The position numbers and the translations under genes are program-made. Positions 1 to 7,376 of a stretch of DNA of 37,777 nt are shown piece after piece; within the stretch, counting starts at the first letter, position 1, and the number at the start of each line of letters is the position of its first letter. The notes below the pieces were generated by a model, which saw only the letters and a list, made by a program, of their open reading frames with translations, searched no databases and was not told the origin of the DNA. Source of the DNA: an uncultured Clostridium sp. (GTDB lineage: Bacteria; Bacillota; Clostridia; Lachnospirales; Lachnospiraceae); contig UQFC01000015.1 of the NCBI GenBank assembly GCA_900540335.1, positions 1-37,777 of the forward strand, given 5' to 3'.

Positions 1-33
1 TCGTTAGCTTTTTCGGTAGAATTTCATCTCACT

Positions 34-582
34 TCATATAGAGCCTGATCTCTCTTCCTGTGTCTCCTTTTTATTTTCAAGGCAATGAACATCCTGAAAG
101 AAGTAATTCATCAACCTTTTCATGCTCTCAAAATCTTCTGAGTCCGGCATACAGATGCTGATAATCATCGCATCCAGTATCTTTCCTTGGGTACCGGTAC
201 GGAAAATTTCTGTGTACTGTCCCCAATATCCATCACCGCCTGTCAGGATCTCATCATATCTTCCATCCACATCCAGCAGATATCGGGCTGTATCAACACC
301 AATCTCTTTTTCGAATGTCTGCTGTCCCTGATACATATATCCCTCTGCATATGTGGAAAGATATTTTTCCGGAGCCATAAACAGTGTCATGACCCGGTTC
401 ATCATCTCAGGAAACTCCTCAAAGAGGTCCTCCTGCAAAACCACTTGAGCACAGAAGTGCTTTGGTGGACTGCAGTCGGCTACCAGCTTCGACAGTCTTT
501 CTTTTTCAAATGTTTCAAAATACATGGGATCACCAAACTGAACTCTCTTTGGGCATTGAACAGAAAAGCATTCTTTTCGCAT
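34..582 (-). CDS. hypothetical protein, 182 aa
   Basis: I do not recognise this family. The protein is soluble-looking, acidic and rich in aromatic residues, with no signal peptide and no membrane segment. It has a Gly/Tyr-rich stretch around residues 106-120 (DVDGRYDEILTGGDGYWGQY) and ends in a charged tail. The start is supported by an AAGGAGG site four bases before the ATG. It lies downstream of the AbrB-like gene on the same strand, but a terminator at 628-659 separates them, so it probably has its own promoter; I could not assign one confidently. Base composition is more AT-rich than in the housekeeping genes that follow, so it may be accessory. The reading frame itself is secure; the function is unknown. 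Confidence 0.7.
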   Translation of the reverse strand: MRKECFSVQCPKRVQFGDPMYFETFEKERLSKLVADCSPPKHFCAQVVLQEDLFEEFPEMMNRVMTLFMAPEKYLSTYAEGYMYQGQQTFEKEIGVDTARYLLDVDGRYDEILTGGDGYWGQYTEIFRTGTQGKILDAMIISICMPDSEDFESMKRLMNYFFQDVHCLENKKETQEERSGSI

Positions 583-627
583 CTTTCCTCCTTCCTACTT
601 ATACCTTGCTATAATTCTCTTAAAACT

Positions 628-659
628 AAAAAAGACATGATTCGTTTCCAAATCATGCC
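628..659 (-). terminator. intrinsic terminator after the AbrB-like gene
   Basis: On the minus strand an 11-bp stem with two G-T wobbles (arms at 649-659 and 634-644) closes a GAAA tetraloop and is followed at once by six T (628-633). It lies 85 bases after the AbrB-like stop codon. Confidence 0.8.
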
Positions 660-744
660 TCATTCAAAAAATACTTATTCAATTTCTTATTGGCTGCTGG
701 CGAAAAATCTCATTCCAGTTCATGTCAGTTCTTTCATCATCTGT

Positions 745-921
745 TCAATTAGTCTCCAATAAAAATTCCCTTGATTCATTCTCTAAAGAATCTTCTTCCT
801 TTGCCAAATATGACAAACAAATCTGATCGCCTACCTGTAACCCCATACATTTCAGCTCAGCCTCTGGTATCCGAATCACACCGCCTTCTTCCATAGTCGT
901 CATCACTTCAACAAATCTCAT
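745..921 (-). CDS. AbrB/MazE-like (SpoVT-AbrB fold) small DNA-binding protein, 58 aa
   Basis: A very short protein whose first 40 residues match the swapped-hairpin AbrB pattern: a first strand, then GGVIRIPEAEL, a hydrophobic loop and GLQVGDQICLSYL. Proteins of this fold bind DNA as dimers and act as transition-state regulators or antitoxins. The frame is open 18 bases further upstream, but those codons contain the AGGAGG itself; the ATG at 921 sits six bases after it, so I chose that start. No recognisable toxin gene adjoins it. The next gene downstream (34-582) is of unknown type and lies beyond a terminator. Repeated TTGGTAAAA-type motifs just upstream could be its own operator (inference). 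Confidence 0.65.
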   Translation of the reverse strand: MRFVEVMTTMEEGGVIRIPEAELKCMGLQVGDQICLSYLAKEEDSLENESREFLLETN

Positions 922-994
922 TCTCATCCTCCTTCTCATTAATCTTGGTAAACTGCTCTCTATATAAAAAGCCTGCGAACTTCGCCTGCCGGAA

Positions 995-1042
995 TTGGTA
1001 AAAAACTTTTACCAACTTTCGTACCAGATTTTTACCAACTTT
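995..1042. repeat. cluster of TTGGTAAAA-type repeats upstream of the AbrB-like gene
   Basis: TTGGTAAAA (995-1003) and its reverse complement TTTTACCAA (1007-1015) form a perfect 9-bp dyad with a 3-base spacer. A third copy, TTTTTACCAACTTTT, follows at 1029-1042. The cluster lies 74-121 bases upstream of the AbrB-like start and just after the tsf terminator. A nearby short dyad (GCGAA-N-TTCGC, about 975-985) sits beside it. An operator is the simplest reading, but this is inference. Confidence 0.5.
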
Positions 1043-1093
1043 TCCGCAAAAACAGTTATTTTTATTTTTCCCATTTCAACACCCCAAAGACGC

Positions 1094-1126
1094 AAAAAAC
1101 GCTGGAACCATGCGGTTTCCAGCGTT
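1094..1126 (-). terminator. intrinsic terminator after tsf
   Basis: On the minus strand AACGCTGGAA pairs with TTCCAGCGTT (1117-1126 and 1098-1107), with the T-run starting inside the stem end (TTTTTT). It sits 25 bases after the tsf stop codon. Confidence 0.9.
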
Positions 1127-1150
1127 CTTAATATCTTTATGAAATTCAGA

Positions 1151-2089
1151 TTACTTGCCCATCTGAGCAGCAACCTCAGCTGCGAAGTCCTCGTTCTTCT
1201 TCTCCATACCTTCACCGGTCTCGAAACGAACGAATTTCTTAACAGCAACCTTAGCGCCGTTTGCCTTAGCAACCTCAGCAACATACTGAGCAACGGACTG
1301 CTTGCCGTCCTCTGCCTTTACATAAACCTGATCCAGCAGGCAGATTTCTTTCATCTCTTTGTTGATACGGCCCTGAATCATGCCCTGAATAACCTTCTCC
1401 GGCTTGGAAGCTTCCTTCGGATCGTTCTGGATCTGAGCCAGCAGGATGCTCTTCTCATGCTCGATGAAATCAGCGCTTACTTCATCACGGCTGGTGTACA
1501 TGGGCTTTAATGCTGCAGCCTGCATAGCTACGTTCTTAGCCATCTCTTTAATTGCATCGTTTACAACGTCAGTCTCAACGTCTACCAGAACGCCGATCTT
1601 GCCGCCTGCATGGATGTAGGAAGCAACGAAACCGTTCTGCTCCTCAACCTGCTCAAAACGACGAATGTTCATGTTCTCACCGATAATGGAAATCTGAGAA
1701 GACAGAGCCTCTTTTACAGTCAGAGTCTCGTCCTTTGCCCACTTCTCAGCGAAGAACTCGTCCATATCTTTTGCAGAGGTGGTCAGAGCCTGTGCTGCTA
1801 CATCTGCTACGTAAGCCTGGAATTTTGCATTCTTAGCTACGAAGTCAGTCTCTGCGTTTACTTCAACGACAACAGCCTTCTTACCATCCTCGGTAATAGC
1901 GGTATCAACGATACCCTCAGCAGCGATACGGCCAGCCTTCTTTGCTGCACCAGCCAGTCCCTTTTCTCTCAGGAACTCTACGGCCTTGTCCATATCACCA
2001 TCGGTAGCTGCAAGAGCCTTTTTGCAATCCATCATGCCGGCTCCGGTCATTTCTCTTAATTCTTTTACCATTGCTGCAGTAACTGCCAT
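1151..2089 (-). CDS. tsf: translation elongation factor Ts
   Basis: EF-Ts is the nucleotide exchange factor that regenerates EF-Tu-GTP in the cytoplasm. The 312-aa product begins MAVTAAMVKELREMTGAGMM, the standard N-terminal UBA-like domain, followed by the TDFVAKNAKF motif (about residues 78-87) typical of the core domain. Length is in the usual range for Firmicutes. An in-frame ATG lies 15 bases upstream, but GGAGG falls between the two ATGs, six bases before the second, so 2089 is the real start. It follows rpsB by 65 bases, the classic rpsB-tsf pair, and ends in a strong terminator. Confidence 0.97.
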   Translation of the reverse strand: MAVTAAMVKELREMTGAGMMDCKKALAATDGDMDKAVEFLREKGLAGAAKKAGRIAAEGIVDTAITEDGKKAVVVEVNAETDFVAKNAKFQAYVADVAAQALTTSAKDMDEFFAEKWAKDETLTVKEALSSQISIIGENMNIRRFEQVEEQNGFVASYIHAGGKIGVLVDVETDVVNDAIKEMAKNVAMQAAALKPMYTSRDEVSADFIEHEKSILLAQIQNDPKEASKPEKVIQGMIQGRINKEMKEICLLDQVYVKAEDGKQSVAQYVAEVAKANGAKVAVKKFVRFETGEGMEKKNEDFAAEVAAQMGK

Positions 2090-2112
2090 TGTTTTTTCCT
2101 CCATGATTGTTA

Positions 2113-2150
2113 TTCAGCCTGCGCAATGATACGCAGGCTGAAATTTTTTT
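2113..2150 (+). terminator. hairpin with T-run facing the plus strand, between rpsB and tsf
   Basis: A perfect 11-bp stem (TTCAGCCTGCG at 2113-2123, CGCAGGCTGAA at 2132-2142) with an 8-base loop is followed on the plus strand by ATTTTTTT. On the minus (sense) strand there is no T-run after it. As written it would stop antisense transcription entering rpsB, while in the rpsB-tsf mRNA it would be an intercistronic hairpin just before the tsf ribosome binding site. Confidence 0.6.
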
Positions 2151-2154
2151 CTAA

Positions 2155-2895
2155 TTAAGCCTCTTCGGTTTCCTCTTCAGCACCAAACTCTTCAGCGAAG
2201 TCAGCACCAGCCTCACCCTGATTTGCCTCAATAACAGCGTCTGCCATCTTAGCAACGATCAGTTTTACAGCTCTGATAGCATCATCGTTACCCGGGATAA
2301 CGTAATCAAGCTCTTCCGGATCACAGTTGGTATCTGCAATACCGATTAACGGAATACCCAGAGTATGAGCTTCCTGTACGCAGATTCTTTCCTTCTTCGG
2401 ATCTACGATGAAAATAGCATCCGGAAGTTTCTTCATCTCTTTGATACCGCCCAGGTTCTTCTCCAGCTTCTCCCACTCTTTCTTCAGTGCGATAACTTCC
2501 TTCTTCGGCAGAACATCAAAAGTTCCGTCCTCGGACATGGCCTCGATCTCTTTCAGTCTGTTGATACGGCTCTGAATGGTCTTGAAGTTGGTCAGCATAC
2601 CGCCTAACCATCTCTCGTTTACATAGTACATACCGCAGCGCTCTGCCTCAGTCTTGATAGCATCCTGAGCCTGCTTCTTGGTACCTACAAACAGAATGGT
2701 GCCGCCGTTGGCAGCGATCTCGGATACTGCATTGTAAGCCTCATCTACCTTGCCAACAGATTTCTGCAGGTCAATGATGTAGATGCCGTTTCTCTCGGTG
2801 TAGATATACGGAGCCATCTTGGGGTTCCATCTTCTGGTCTGGTGTCCGAAATGAACACCTGCTTCTAACAGCTGCTTCATAGAAATAACGCTCAT
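2155..2895 (-). CDS. rpsB: 30S ribosomal protein S2
   Basis: Ribosomal protein S2 of the small subunit, 246 aa. It opens MSVISMKQLLEAGVHFGHQT, then RRWNPKMAPYIY, the standard S2 signature, and carries the C-terminal core motif GIPLIGIADTNCDPEELDYVIPGNDDA (around residues 176-202). The tail is Glu-rich (EEFGAEEETEEA), common in clostridial S2. The ATG at 2895 is seven bases after GGAGG; an in-frame ATG 15 bases upstream lacks a site. It has its own promoter at 3008-3036 and is co-oriented with tsf, so the two probably share a transcript. Confidence 0.97.
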   Translation of the reverse strand: MSVISMKQLLEAGVHFGHQTRRWNPKMAPYIYTERNGIYIIDLQKSVGKVDEAYNAVSEIAANGGTILFVGTKKQAQDAIKTEAERCGMYYVNERWLGGMLTNFKTIQSRINRLKEIEAMSEDGTFDVLPKKEVIALKKEWEKLEKNLGGIKEMKKLPDAIFIVDPKKERICVQEAHTLGIPLIGIADTNCDPEELDYVIPGNDDAIRAVKLIVAKMADAVIEANQGEAGADFAEEFGAEEETEEA

Positions 2896-3007
2896 GTTTC
2901 TTACCTCCAATTGGTTTTTACTTCCGCCTGCCTCTTGTGCTTCCTTCGGGACCTGATTTCAGGCACCGCCGTCAGAATCAGCAGACGTGATTTTTATCAG
3001 CCTTTTT

Positions 3008-3036
3008 ATCCTACCATATCTTCCATGGTTTGACAA
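3008..3036 (-). promoter_or_regulatory. sigma-A promoter of rpsB-tsf
   Basis: Minus-strand -35 TTGTCA (3031-3036), 17-base spacer, -10 TAGGAT (3008-3013). The transcript would carry a leader of about 105 bases before rpsB. The spacer holds the small dyad ACCAT/ATGGT. Confidence 0.75.
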
Positions 3037-3084
3037 GAGGGGATTTTGATTTTTTCTGAACTCACATGAATTTCCTGTGATAAA

Positions 3085-3121
3085 GAAGCCCCCGAGCTTC
3101 TCCGCCTGCGGCGGGGGCTTC
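3085..3121 (-). terminator. GC-rich hairpin upstream of the rpsB promoter
   Basis: GAAGCCCCCG pairs with CGGGGGCTTC, with a 17-base loop. On the minus strand only three T follow (TTTATC), so termination would be weak. It may act as a second stop behind the codY terminator. Confidence 0.4.
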
Positions 3122-3165
3122 TGGAATAAAATTCTCTTCCGCCTCATGGCGATCCTTGCGGAGCG

Positions 3166-3204
3166 TTTTTGTTTCACAGGACGTAATTTCCTGTGGAACA
3201 AAAA
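3166..3204. repeat. 16-bp near-perfect inverted repeat beside the codY terminator
   Basis: TTTTTGTTTCACAGGA (3166-3181) faces TCCTGTGGAACAAAAA (3189-3204) across a 7-base loop with a single mismatch. It abuts the terminator T-run, so the two structures are consecutive in a read-through RNA. Confidence 0.7.
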
Positions 3205-3255
3205 ACTGCGCCCGGAATCAGAAAGCGAACAGAGACGTTCTGATCCCGGGCGCAG
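3200..3255 (-). terminator. intrinsic terminator after codY
   Basis: On the minus strand CTGCGCCCGG...CCGGGCGCAG forms a long GC-rich stem, extended by ATCAGAA/TTCTGAT with a small bulge, followed by TTTTTT. It begins 12 bases after the codY stop. Confidence 0.9.
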
Positions 3256-3266
3256 ATGTTTAAGCA

Positions 3267-4043
3267 TTATTTATCTGCCTTGATATTTTTCAGTTCATCA
3301 AATACCACATCATTCAGTACTTTAATGTAAGTTCCCTTCATACCGGAGGAACGTGATTCAATAACGCCGGCGCTTTCAAATTTTCTGAGAGCGTTTACAA
3401 TCACGGAACGGGTGATTCCTACCCGGTCTGCAATCTTGGAAGCAACAAGAATACCCTCATTGCCGTCCAGCTCCTCAAAAATATGGGTAATGGCCTCTAA
3501 CTCAGAGAAGGACAGGGTGCTGATTGCGGACTTGACAATCTGAACCTTTCGAATCTCTTCGGCATTTTCCTCATTGACGGAACGCATCATTTCCAGTCCT
3601 ACGACTGTAGTTCCGTATTCGCTTAAGATAATATCATCAATATCATACTGTTCGTCGCACTTGTAGATAAACAGGGTGCCAAGTCTCTCTCCTGCAATAT
3701 CAATCGGGGTGATGATAGCCTGGTACTTTTTCACATATTCCTCTGCAAAGCCCAGAGTCGCCAGATTGACGTTTTCCTTTGTAGAAAGGATGCTTAAAAG
3801 ACGCTCGTTAAACATCGGATCCACAAATCCGCCCACCTGGTCCTCGATAAGCTCCTCAATTTCATCAACTCCGGGGCACAGACCTACGCCAAGTACCTTT
3901 CCCTTCCGGCTGATAACCAGAATATTTGAGCAGAGAATATCACTCAATACTTTACAAATGTCATTGAATACAACTTTGTGTGAATTATTATTGTGTAATA
4001 ATTTGTTTATTTTTCTAGTTTTGTCCAAAAGCTGTACACTCAT
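3267..4043 (-). CDS. codY: global transcriptional repressor CodY
   Basis: CodY senses GTP and branched-chain amino acids and represses nutrient-uptake and catabolic genes during growth. The 258-aa product starts MSVQLLDKTRKINKLLHNN and has the N-terminal GAF-type ligand domain, then a C-terminal winged helix containing EGILVASKIADRVGITRSV (about residues 200-218) and the ESRSSGMKGTYIKVLN end, all family hallmarks. The ATG at 4043 lies nine bases after AGGAGG; a TTG further upstream precedes that site and is rejected. Unlike in Bacillus, no xerC-hslVU genes precede it here; topA is its upstream neighbour. It has its own promoter and a strong terminator. Confidence 0.97.
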   Translation of the reverse strand: MSVQLLDKTRKINKLLHNNNSHKVVFNDICKVLSDILCSNILVISRKGKVLGVGLCPGVDEIEELIEDQVGGFVDPMFNERLLSILSTKENVNLATLGFAEEYVKKYQAIITPIDIAGERLGTLFIYKCDEQYDIDDIILSEYGTTVVGLEMMRSVNEENAEEIRKVQIVKSAISTLSFSELEAITHIFEELDGNEGILVASKIADRVGITRSVIVNALRKFESAGVIESRSSGMKGTYIKVLNDVVFDELKNIKADK

Positions 4044-4101
4044 ATCGAAAAACCTCCTCAATTATTTGACAGTCCTCGTCCAATCGTACTACACTAAGTA
4101 A

Positions 4102-4130
4102 ATATTAACACGATTCGCCAATAATAACAA
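4102..4130 (-). promoter_or_regulatory. sigma-A promoter of codY
   Basis: Minus-strand -35 TTGTTA (4125-4130), 17-base spacer, -10 TAATAT (4102-4107), about 58 bases before the codY start. No terminator is visible after topA, so some codY message may also come from topA read-through. Confidence 0.7.
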
Positions 4131-4168
4131 TAGTTTTTCGATTTATTTTGACTATTTTAATTATTAGA

Positions 4169-6247
4169 TTATTTATCTTTTAAATTCATACTATATCCGC
4201 ACTGTTCTTCGGAACAAAGAAGGCGATTTCCCTTTTCCACCATATAGCTTCCGCACTTGGGACACTTTTCGGATGACGGCTTCTGCCAGGACATAAAGTC
4301 ACAGTCCGGATTATTTTCACAGCCATAATACCGGCGTCCCTTTTTCGTCTTTTTGATTACAACATCCTTGCCGCACTTGGGACAGGCTACGCCGATTTTT
4401 TCCAGATAGGGTTTTGTATTCTTGCAGTCGGGAAATCCCGGGCAGGCCAGGAATTTTCCGTGGGGACCGTATTTTACCACCATGTTCCGACCGCAGACAT
4501 CACAGATGACATCGGTTACTTCATCAGCAATTTTAATGGATTCCAATGTTTTTTCCGCAGTTTTTACAGCCTCATCCAGATCCGGATAGAAGTTGCGGAC
4601 AATGGTTTTCCATTTTACAGTTCCGTCTGCCACCTTATCCAGCAAAAGCTCCATATTGGCAGTAAAGCTGATATCTACAATACTCGGGAAACAGTGCTTC
4701 ATAATTCCGTTGACTGCCTCGCCCAGTTCTGTTACATAAATATTTTTATTTTCCTTTGTAACATAACGTCTTGCCAGAATCGTTGTGATTGTCGGTGCAT
4801 AGGTACTGGGACGTCCGATTCCCTGCTCTTCCAGAGCTTTTACAAGAGAAGCTTCTGTATAGTGAGCCGGGGGCTGTGTAAAATGCTGGCTTGGATCCAG
4901 ATCCTGAAGCTCCAGTATATCTCCCTGCTCCAGCTTGCCAAGCAAAGTATTGCTCTCCTCTTTTTCGTCGTCCTGAACGTAAACGGACATAAAGCCGTCA
5001 AAGGACAGCCGTGAAGCAGAAAGAGTAAACAGGTAATCTCCTGCGCCCACCTTTACAGAGGTAGTATCGTAAACAGCCGGCTGCATTCTGCTGGCAGTAA
5101 ACCGTTTCCAGATCAACTGGTAAAGACGGAACTGATCCCTCTGCAGAGATTCTTTTACAAGAGTCGGGGTCAGAGAAATATCGGTAGGACGGATTGCCTC
5201 GTGGGCATCCTGAATCTTTCCGCTGTTTTTTCTGCTCTGCTCTGTCTGAAGCACATACTGCTGGCCATACTGCTCGCCAATATACTGTCTGGCTGCCTGA
5301 TCGGCCTCTTCTGCAATTCTGGTAGAGTCTGTACGCAGGTAAGTGATCAGACCAATGGTACCGTGTCCCTTTACATCTACGCCTTCATAAAGCTGCTGGG
5401 CCAGACGCATGGTTTTCTGAGTGGAAAAATTCAGAACCTTAGATGCTTCCTGCTGCAGGGTACTGGTGGTAAAAGGAATCGGCGGCTTCTTTGTTCTTTG
5501 ACCGTTCTTTACGTCTTCTACAACATACTGACAGTTTTCCAGCCCCTTTAAAATTTCGTCCAGCTCCTGTTTGCTGTGAATCGCTGTTTTCTCCGTTCTG
5601 GTTCCGTAAAACTTTGCGTGAAGCGCCTTCCTTCCGCCCTTCTGAAGCAGCCGGGCTTCCAGATTCCAGTATTCCTCCGGAATAAAGGCGCTGATTTCAT
5701 CCTCACGGTCACAAATCATACGCAGAGCCACAGACTGAACACGTCCGGCACTTAATCCCCGCTTTACCTTGGCCCACAAAAGCGGGCTGATGCTGTAGCC
5801 TACCATCCGGTCCAGAATTCTCCGTGTCTGCTGGGCATCCACCAGATTCATATCCAGTTCTCTTGGATTCTTCAGAGATGCTTTTACTGCATTTTTTGTA
5901 ATCTCGTTAAAGCTGATGCGGTAAACCTTTTTATCCTTGGCCTCATCCAGCTTCAGCGCTTTTGTCAGATGCCAGGAAATTGCTTCTCCCTCCCGGTCAG
6001 GGTCCGTTGCAAGATAGATTTTATCAGCCTTCTTTACTTCTTTCCGAAGCTTTGCCAGAATGTCCCCTTTTCCGCGGATTGTTATATATTTGGGTTCGTA
6101 ATCATTTTCCGCATCAATTCCCATTGTACTTTTCGGAAGATCGCGGACATGACCGTTTGAGGCATCCACCACATAGGTAGATCCCAGAAACTTACGAATT
6201 GTCTTTACTTTTGCAGGTGATTCCACAATAACTAAATTGTTTGCCAT
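4169..6247 (-). CDS. topA: DNA topoisomerase I (type IA)
   Basis: Type IA topoisomerase, which relaxes negative supercoils through a 5'-phosphotyrosine intermediate. The 692-aa product begins MANNLVIVESPAKVKTI, the Toprim start, with the acidic DPDREGE triad at residues 82-88. The catalytic tyrosine is Y303 in GLITYLRTDSTR. The C-terminus has three zinc-ribbon modules, each with four cysteines (starting CDVCG, CPKCG and CPKCG). The ATG at 6247 follows AGGAG by five bases; upstream in-frame ATGs overlap dprA and lack a site. The gene starts 22 bases after dprA ends, so comM-dprA-topA form an operon. Confidence 0.97.
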   Translation of the reverse strand: MANNLVIVESPAKVKTIRKFLGSTYVVDASNGHVRDLPKSTMGIDAENDYEPKYITIRGKGDILAKLRKEVKKADKIYLATDPDREGEAISWHLTKALKLDEAKDKKVYRISFNEITKNAVKASLKNPRELDMNLVDAQQTRRILDRMVGYSISPLLWAKVKRGLSAGRVQSVALRMICDREDEISAFIPEEYWNLEARLLQKGGRKALHAKFYGTRTEKTAIHSKQELDEILKGLENCQYVVEDVKNGQRTKKPPIPFTTSTLQQEASKVLNFSTQKTMRLAQQLYEGVDVKGHGTIGLITYLRTDSTRIAEEADQAARQYIGEQYGQQYVLQTEQSRKNSGKIQDAHEAIRPTDISLTPTLVKESLQRDQFRLYQLIWKRFTASRMQPAVYDTTSVKVGAGDYLFTLSASRLSFDGFMSVYVQDDEKEESNTLLGKLEQGDILELQDLDPSQHFTQPPAHYTEASLVKALEEQGIGRPSTYAPTITTILARRYVTKENKNIYVTELGEAVNGIMKHCFPSIVDISFTANMELLLDKVADGTVKWKTIVRNFYPDLDEAVKTAEKTLESIKIADEVTDVICDVCGRNMVVKYGPHGKFLACPGFPDCKNTKPYLEKIGVACPKCGKDVVIKKTKKGRRYYGCENNPDCDFMSWQKPSSEKCPKCGSYMVEKGNRLLCSEEQCGYSMNLKDK

Positions 6248-6269
6248 AGCCACTCCTAAATGTGAAACA

Positions 6270-7376
6270 TTATAATTGTTTTCCATAATAGTGATTTGCA
6301 GACCGATAGGCATAACCGCCCAGCTCCAGCTCCATTAAAACAGCCATACATTCGCTGAGTGGGAGTCCGGTTTCGGACAATATCTCATCTATGTGCTTCG
6401 GTTTGAAATCCAAGCAACTATACACCATTTTTTCTTTCTTGGCAAGTCCATTTACATCTTTTTCATACATAATTAATGTTTTTTGATGTTTTAATCCTAA
6501 ATATTCCAAAATATCATTGGGCAATATTGCCATATGAGCCCCCTGCTGAATCAGTTTATTGCATCCTGCGCTCAGCAGATCTGTCACCCGTCCCGGAACA
6601 GCGAAAATCTCCCGTCCCTGATTCAGTCCCAGCTCTGCGGTAATAAGGGAACCGCTTTTTTCTCTGGCTTCCACCACTAAAACTGCATCAGCCAGTCCAC
6701 TGATCAGCCTGTTTCTCATGGGGAAGTTTCGCGGGCGCGGCGGCTCACCCATAGGAAACTCGGAAAGGATTCCGCCCTGCTCTTTCATTTTTTCAAAAAG
6801 CCGGTAGTGCTCCGGCGGATAACACTGGCTGAGCCCGCACCCCAGTATTCCAAAAGTAGGCTGTCCTGCTTTCAGGGCGCCTTTGTGTGCCGCCCCGTCA
6901 ATTCCCGCAGCCAGCCCGCTGATAATCTGAACACCCTCTGCAGCCAGAGCTTTGGCAAAAGCACCTGCGATCTGCTCCCCGTAAGAAGAACAGCCTCTTG
7001 CCCCGACAACAGCCACAGACGGCTTTTCATCTGACGGCAATGCTCCGTACAGAAAAAGTCCCATGGGATAATCGCTGATTTCCAAAAGACGCTGCGGGTA
7101 TTCTGAATCCAGAGGAGTCACAAACCGTATTTTTTTATCCTTCAATGCATCATATGCGCTGCTGCACCTGGAAAACTCTTTTTTCCACTGCAAAAGTCCG
7201 TTTTTCTGGGTCGGAGTCAGAATCCGTGCCTCGTCTAACGCAGTTTCTTCTATATTAATAAGCTCCTGATAACCTCCAAAATGACTTCCCAGTTTCCGAA
7301 TCGACACAGCGCCCAGGCAGGGACAGCAGCACATCCAATATAAAGCCCGTTTTTCTTCCGCATTTTTTTCTTTCAT
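6270..7376 (-). CDS. dprA: DNA-processing protein DprA
   Basis: DprA binds incoming single-stranded DNA and loads RecA during natural transformation. The 368-aa protein has an N-terminal SAM-like helical region, then the Rossmann-like core with VGARGCSSYG (124-133), SGLAAGID (153-160) and GSLITAELGLNQGREIFAVPG (242-262), and a C-terminal winged-helix domain (about 300-368). The start at 7376 overlaps the comM stop as ATGA, so translation is probably coupled; the preceding ribosome site is weak. An alternative start 18 bases upstream lies inside comM and is less likely. Confidence 0.95.
   Translation of the reverse strand: MKEKNAEEKRALYWMCCCPCLGAVSIRKLGSHFGGYQELINIEETALDEARILTPTQKNGLLQWKKEFSRCSSAYDALKDKKIRFVTPLDSEYPQRLLEISDYPMGLFLYGALPSDEKPSVAVVGARGCSSYGEQIAGAFAKALAAEGVQIISGLAAGIDGAAHKGALKAGQPTFGILGCGLSQCYPPEHYRLFEKMKEQGGILSEFPMGEPPRPRNFPMRNRLISGLADAVLVVEAREKSGSLITAELGLNQGREIFAVPGRVTDLLSAGCNKLIQQGAHMAILPNDILEYLGLKHQKTLIMYEKDVNGLAKKEKMVYSCLDFKPKHIDEILSETGLPLSECMAVLMELELGGYAYRSANHYYGKQL

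Larger units (their letters stand above)
2896..3266. other. codY-rpsB intergenic region with several stem-loops
   Basis: This 371-base gap holds no convincing gene. From the codY side it contains the codY terminator (3200-3255), an adjoining 16-bp near-perfect dyad (3166-3181 with 3189-3204, one mismatch), a GC-rich hairpin (3085-3094 with 3112-3121), a second copy of AATTTCCTGTG (3069-3079 and 3185-3195), and the rpsB promoter. The short open frames across it follow the hairpins and have no ribosome binding site. Confidence 0.6.

Noticed and set aside
187..762. 191-aa plus-strand open frame at the left end
   Set aside because: It overlaps the better supported minus-strand gene and runs through that region's terminator hairpin; there is no ribosome site.
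2959..3283. Small open frames of 68 and 102 aa between codY and rpsB
   Set aside because: They follow hairpins and the rpsB promoter, lack start signals and have no recognisable product.
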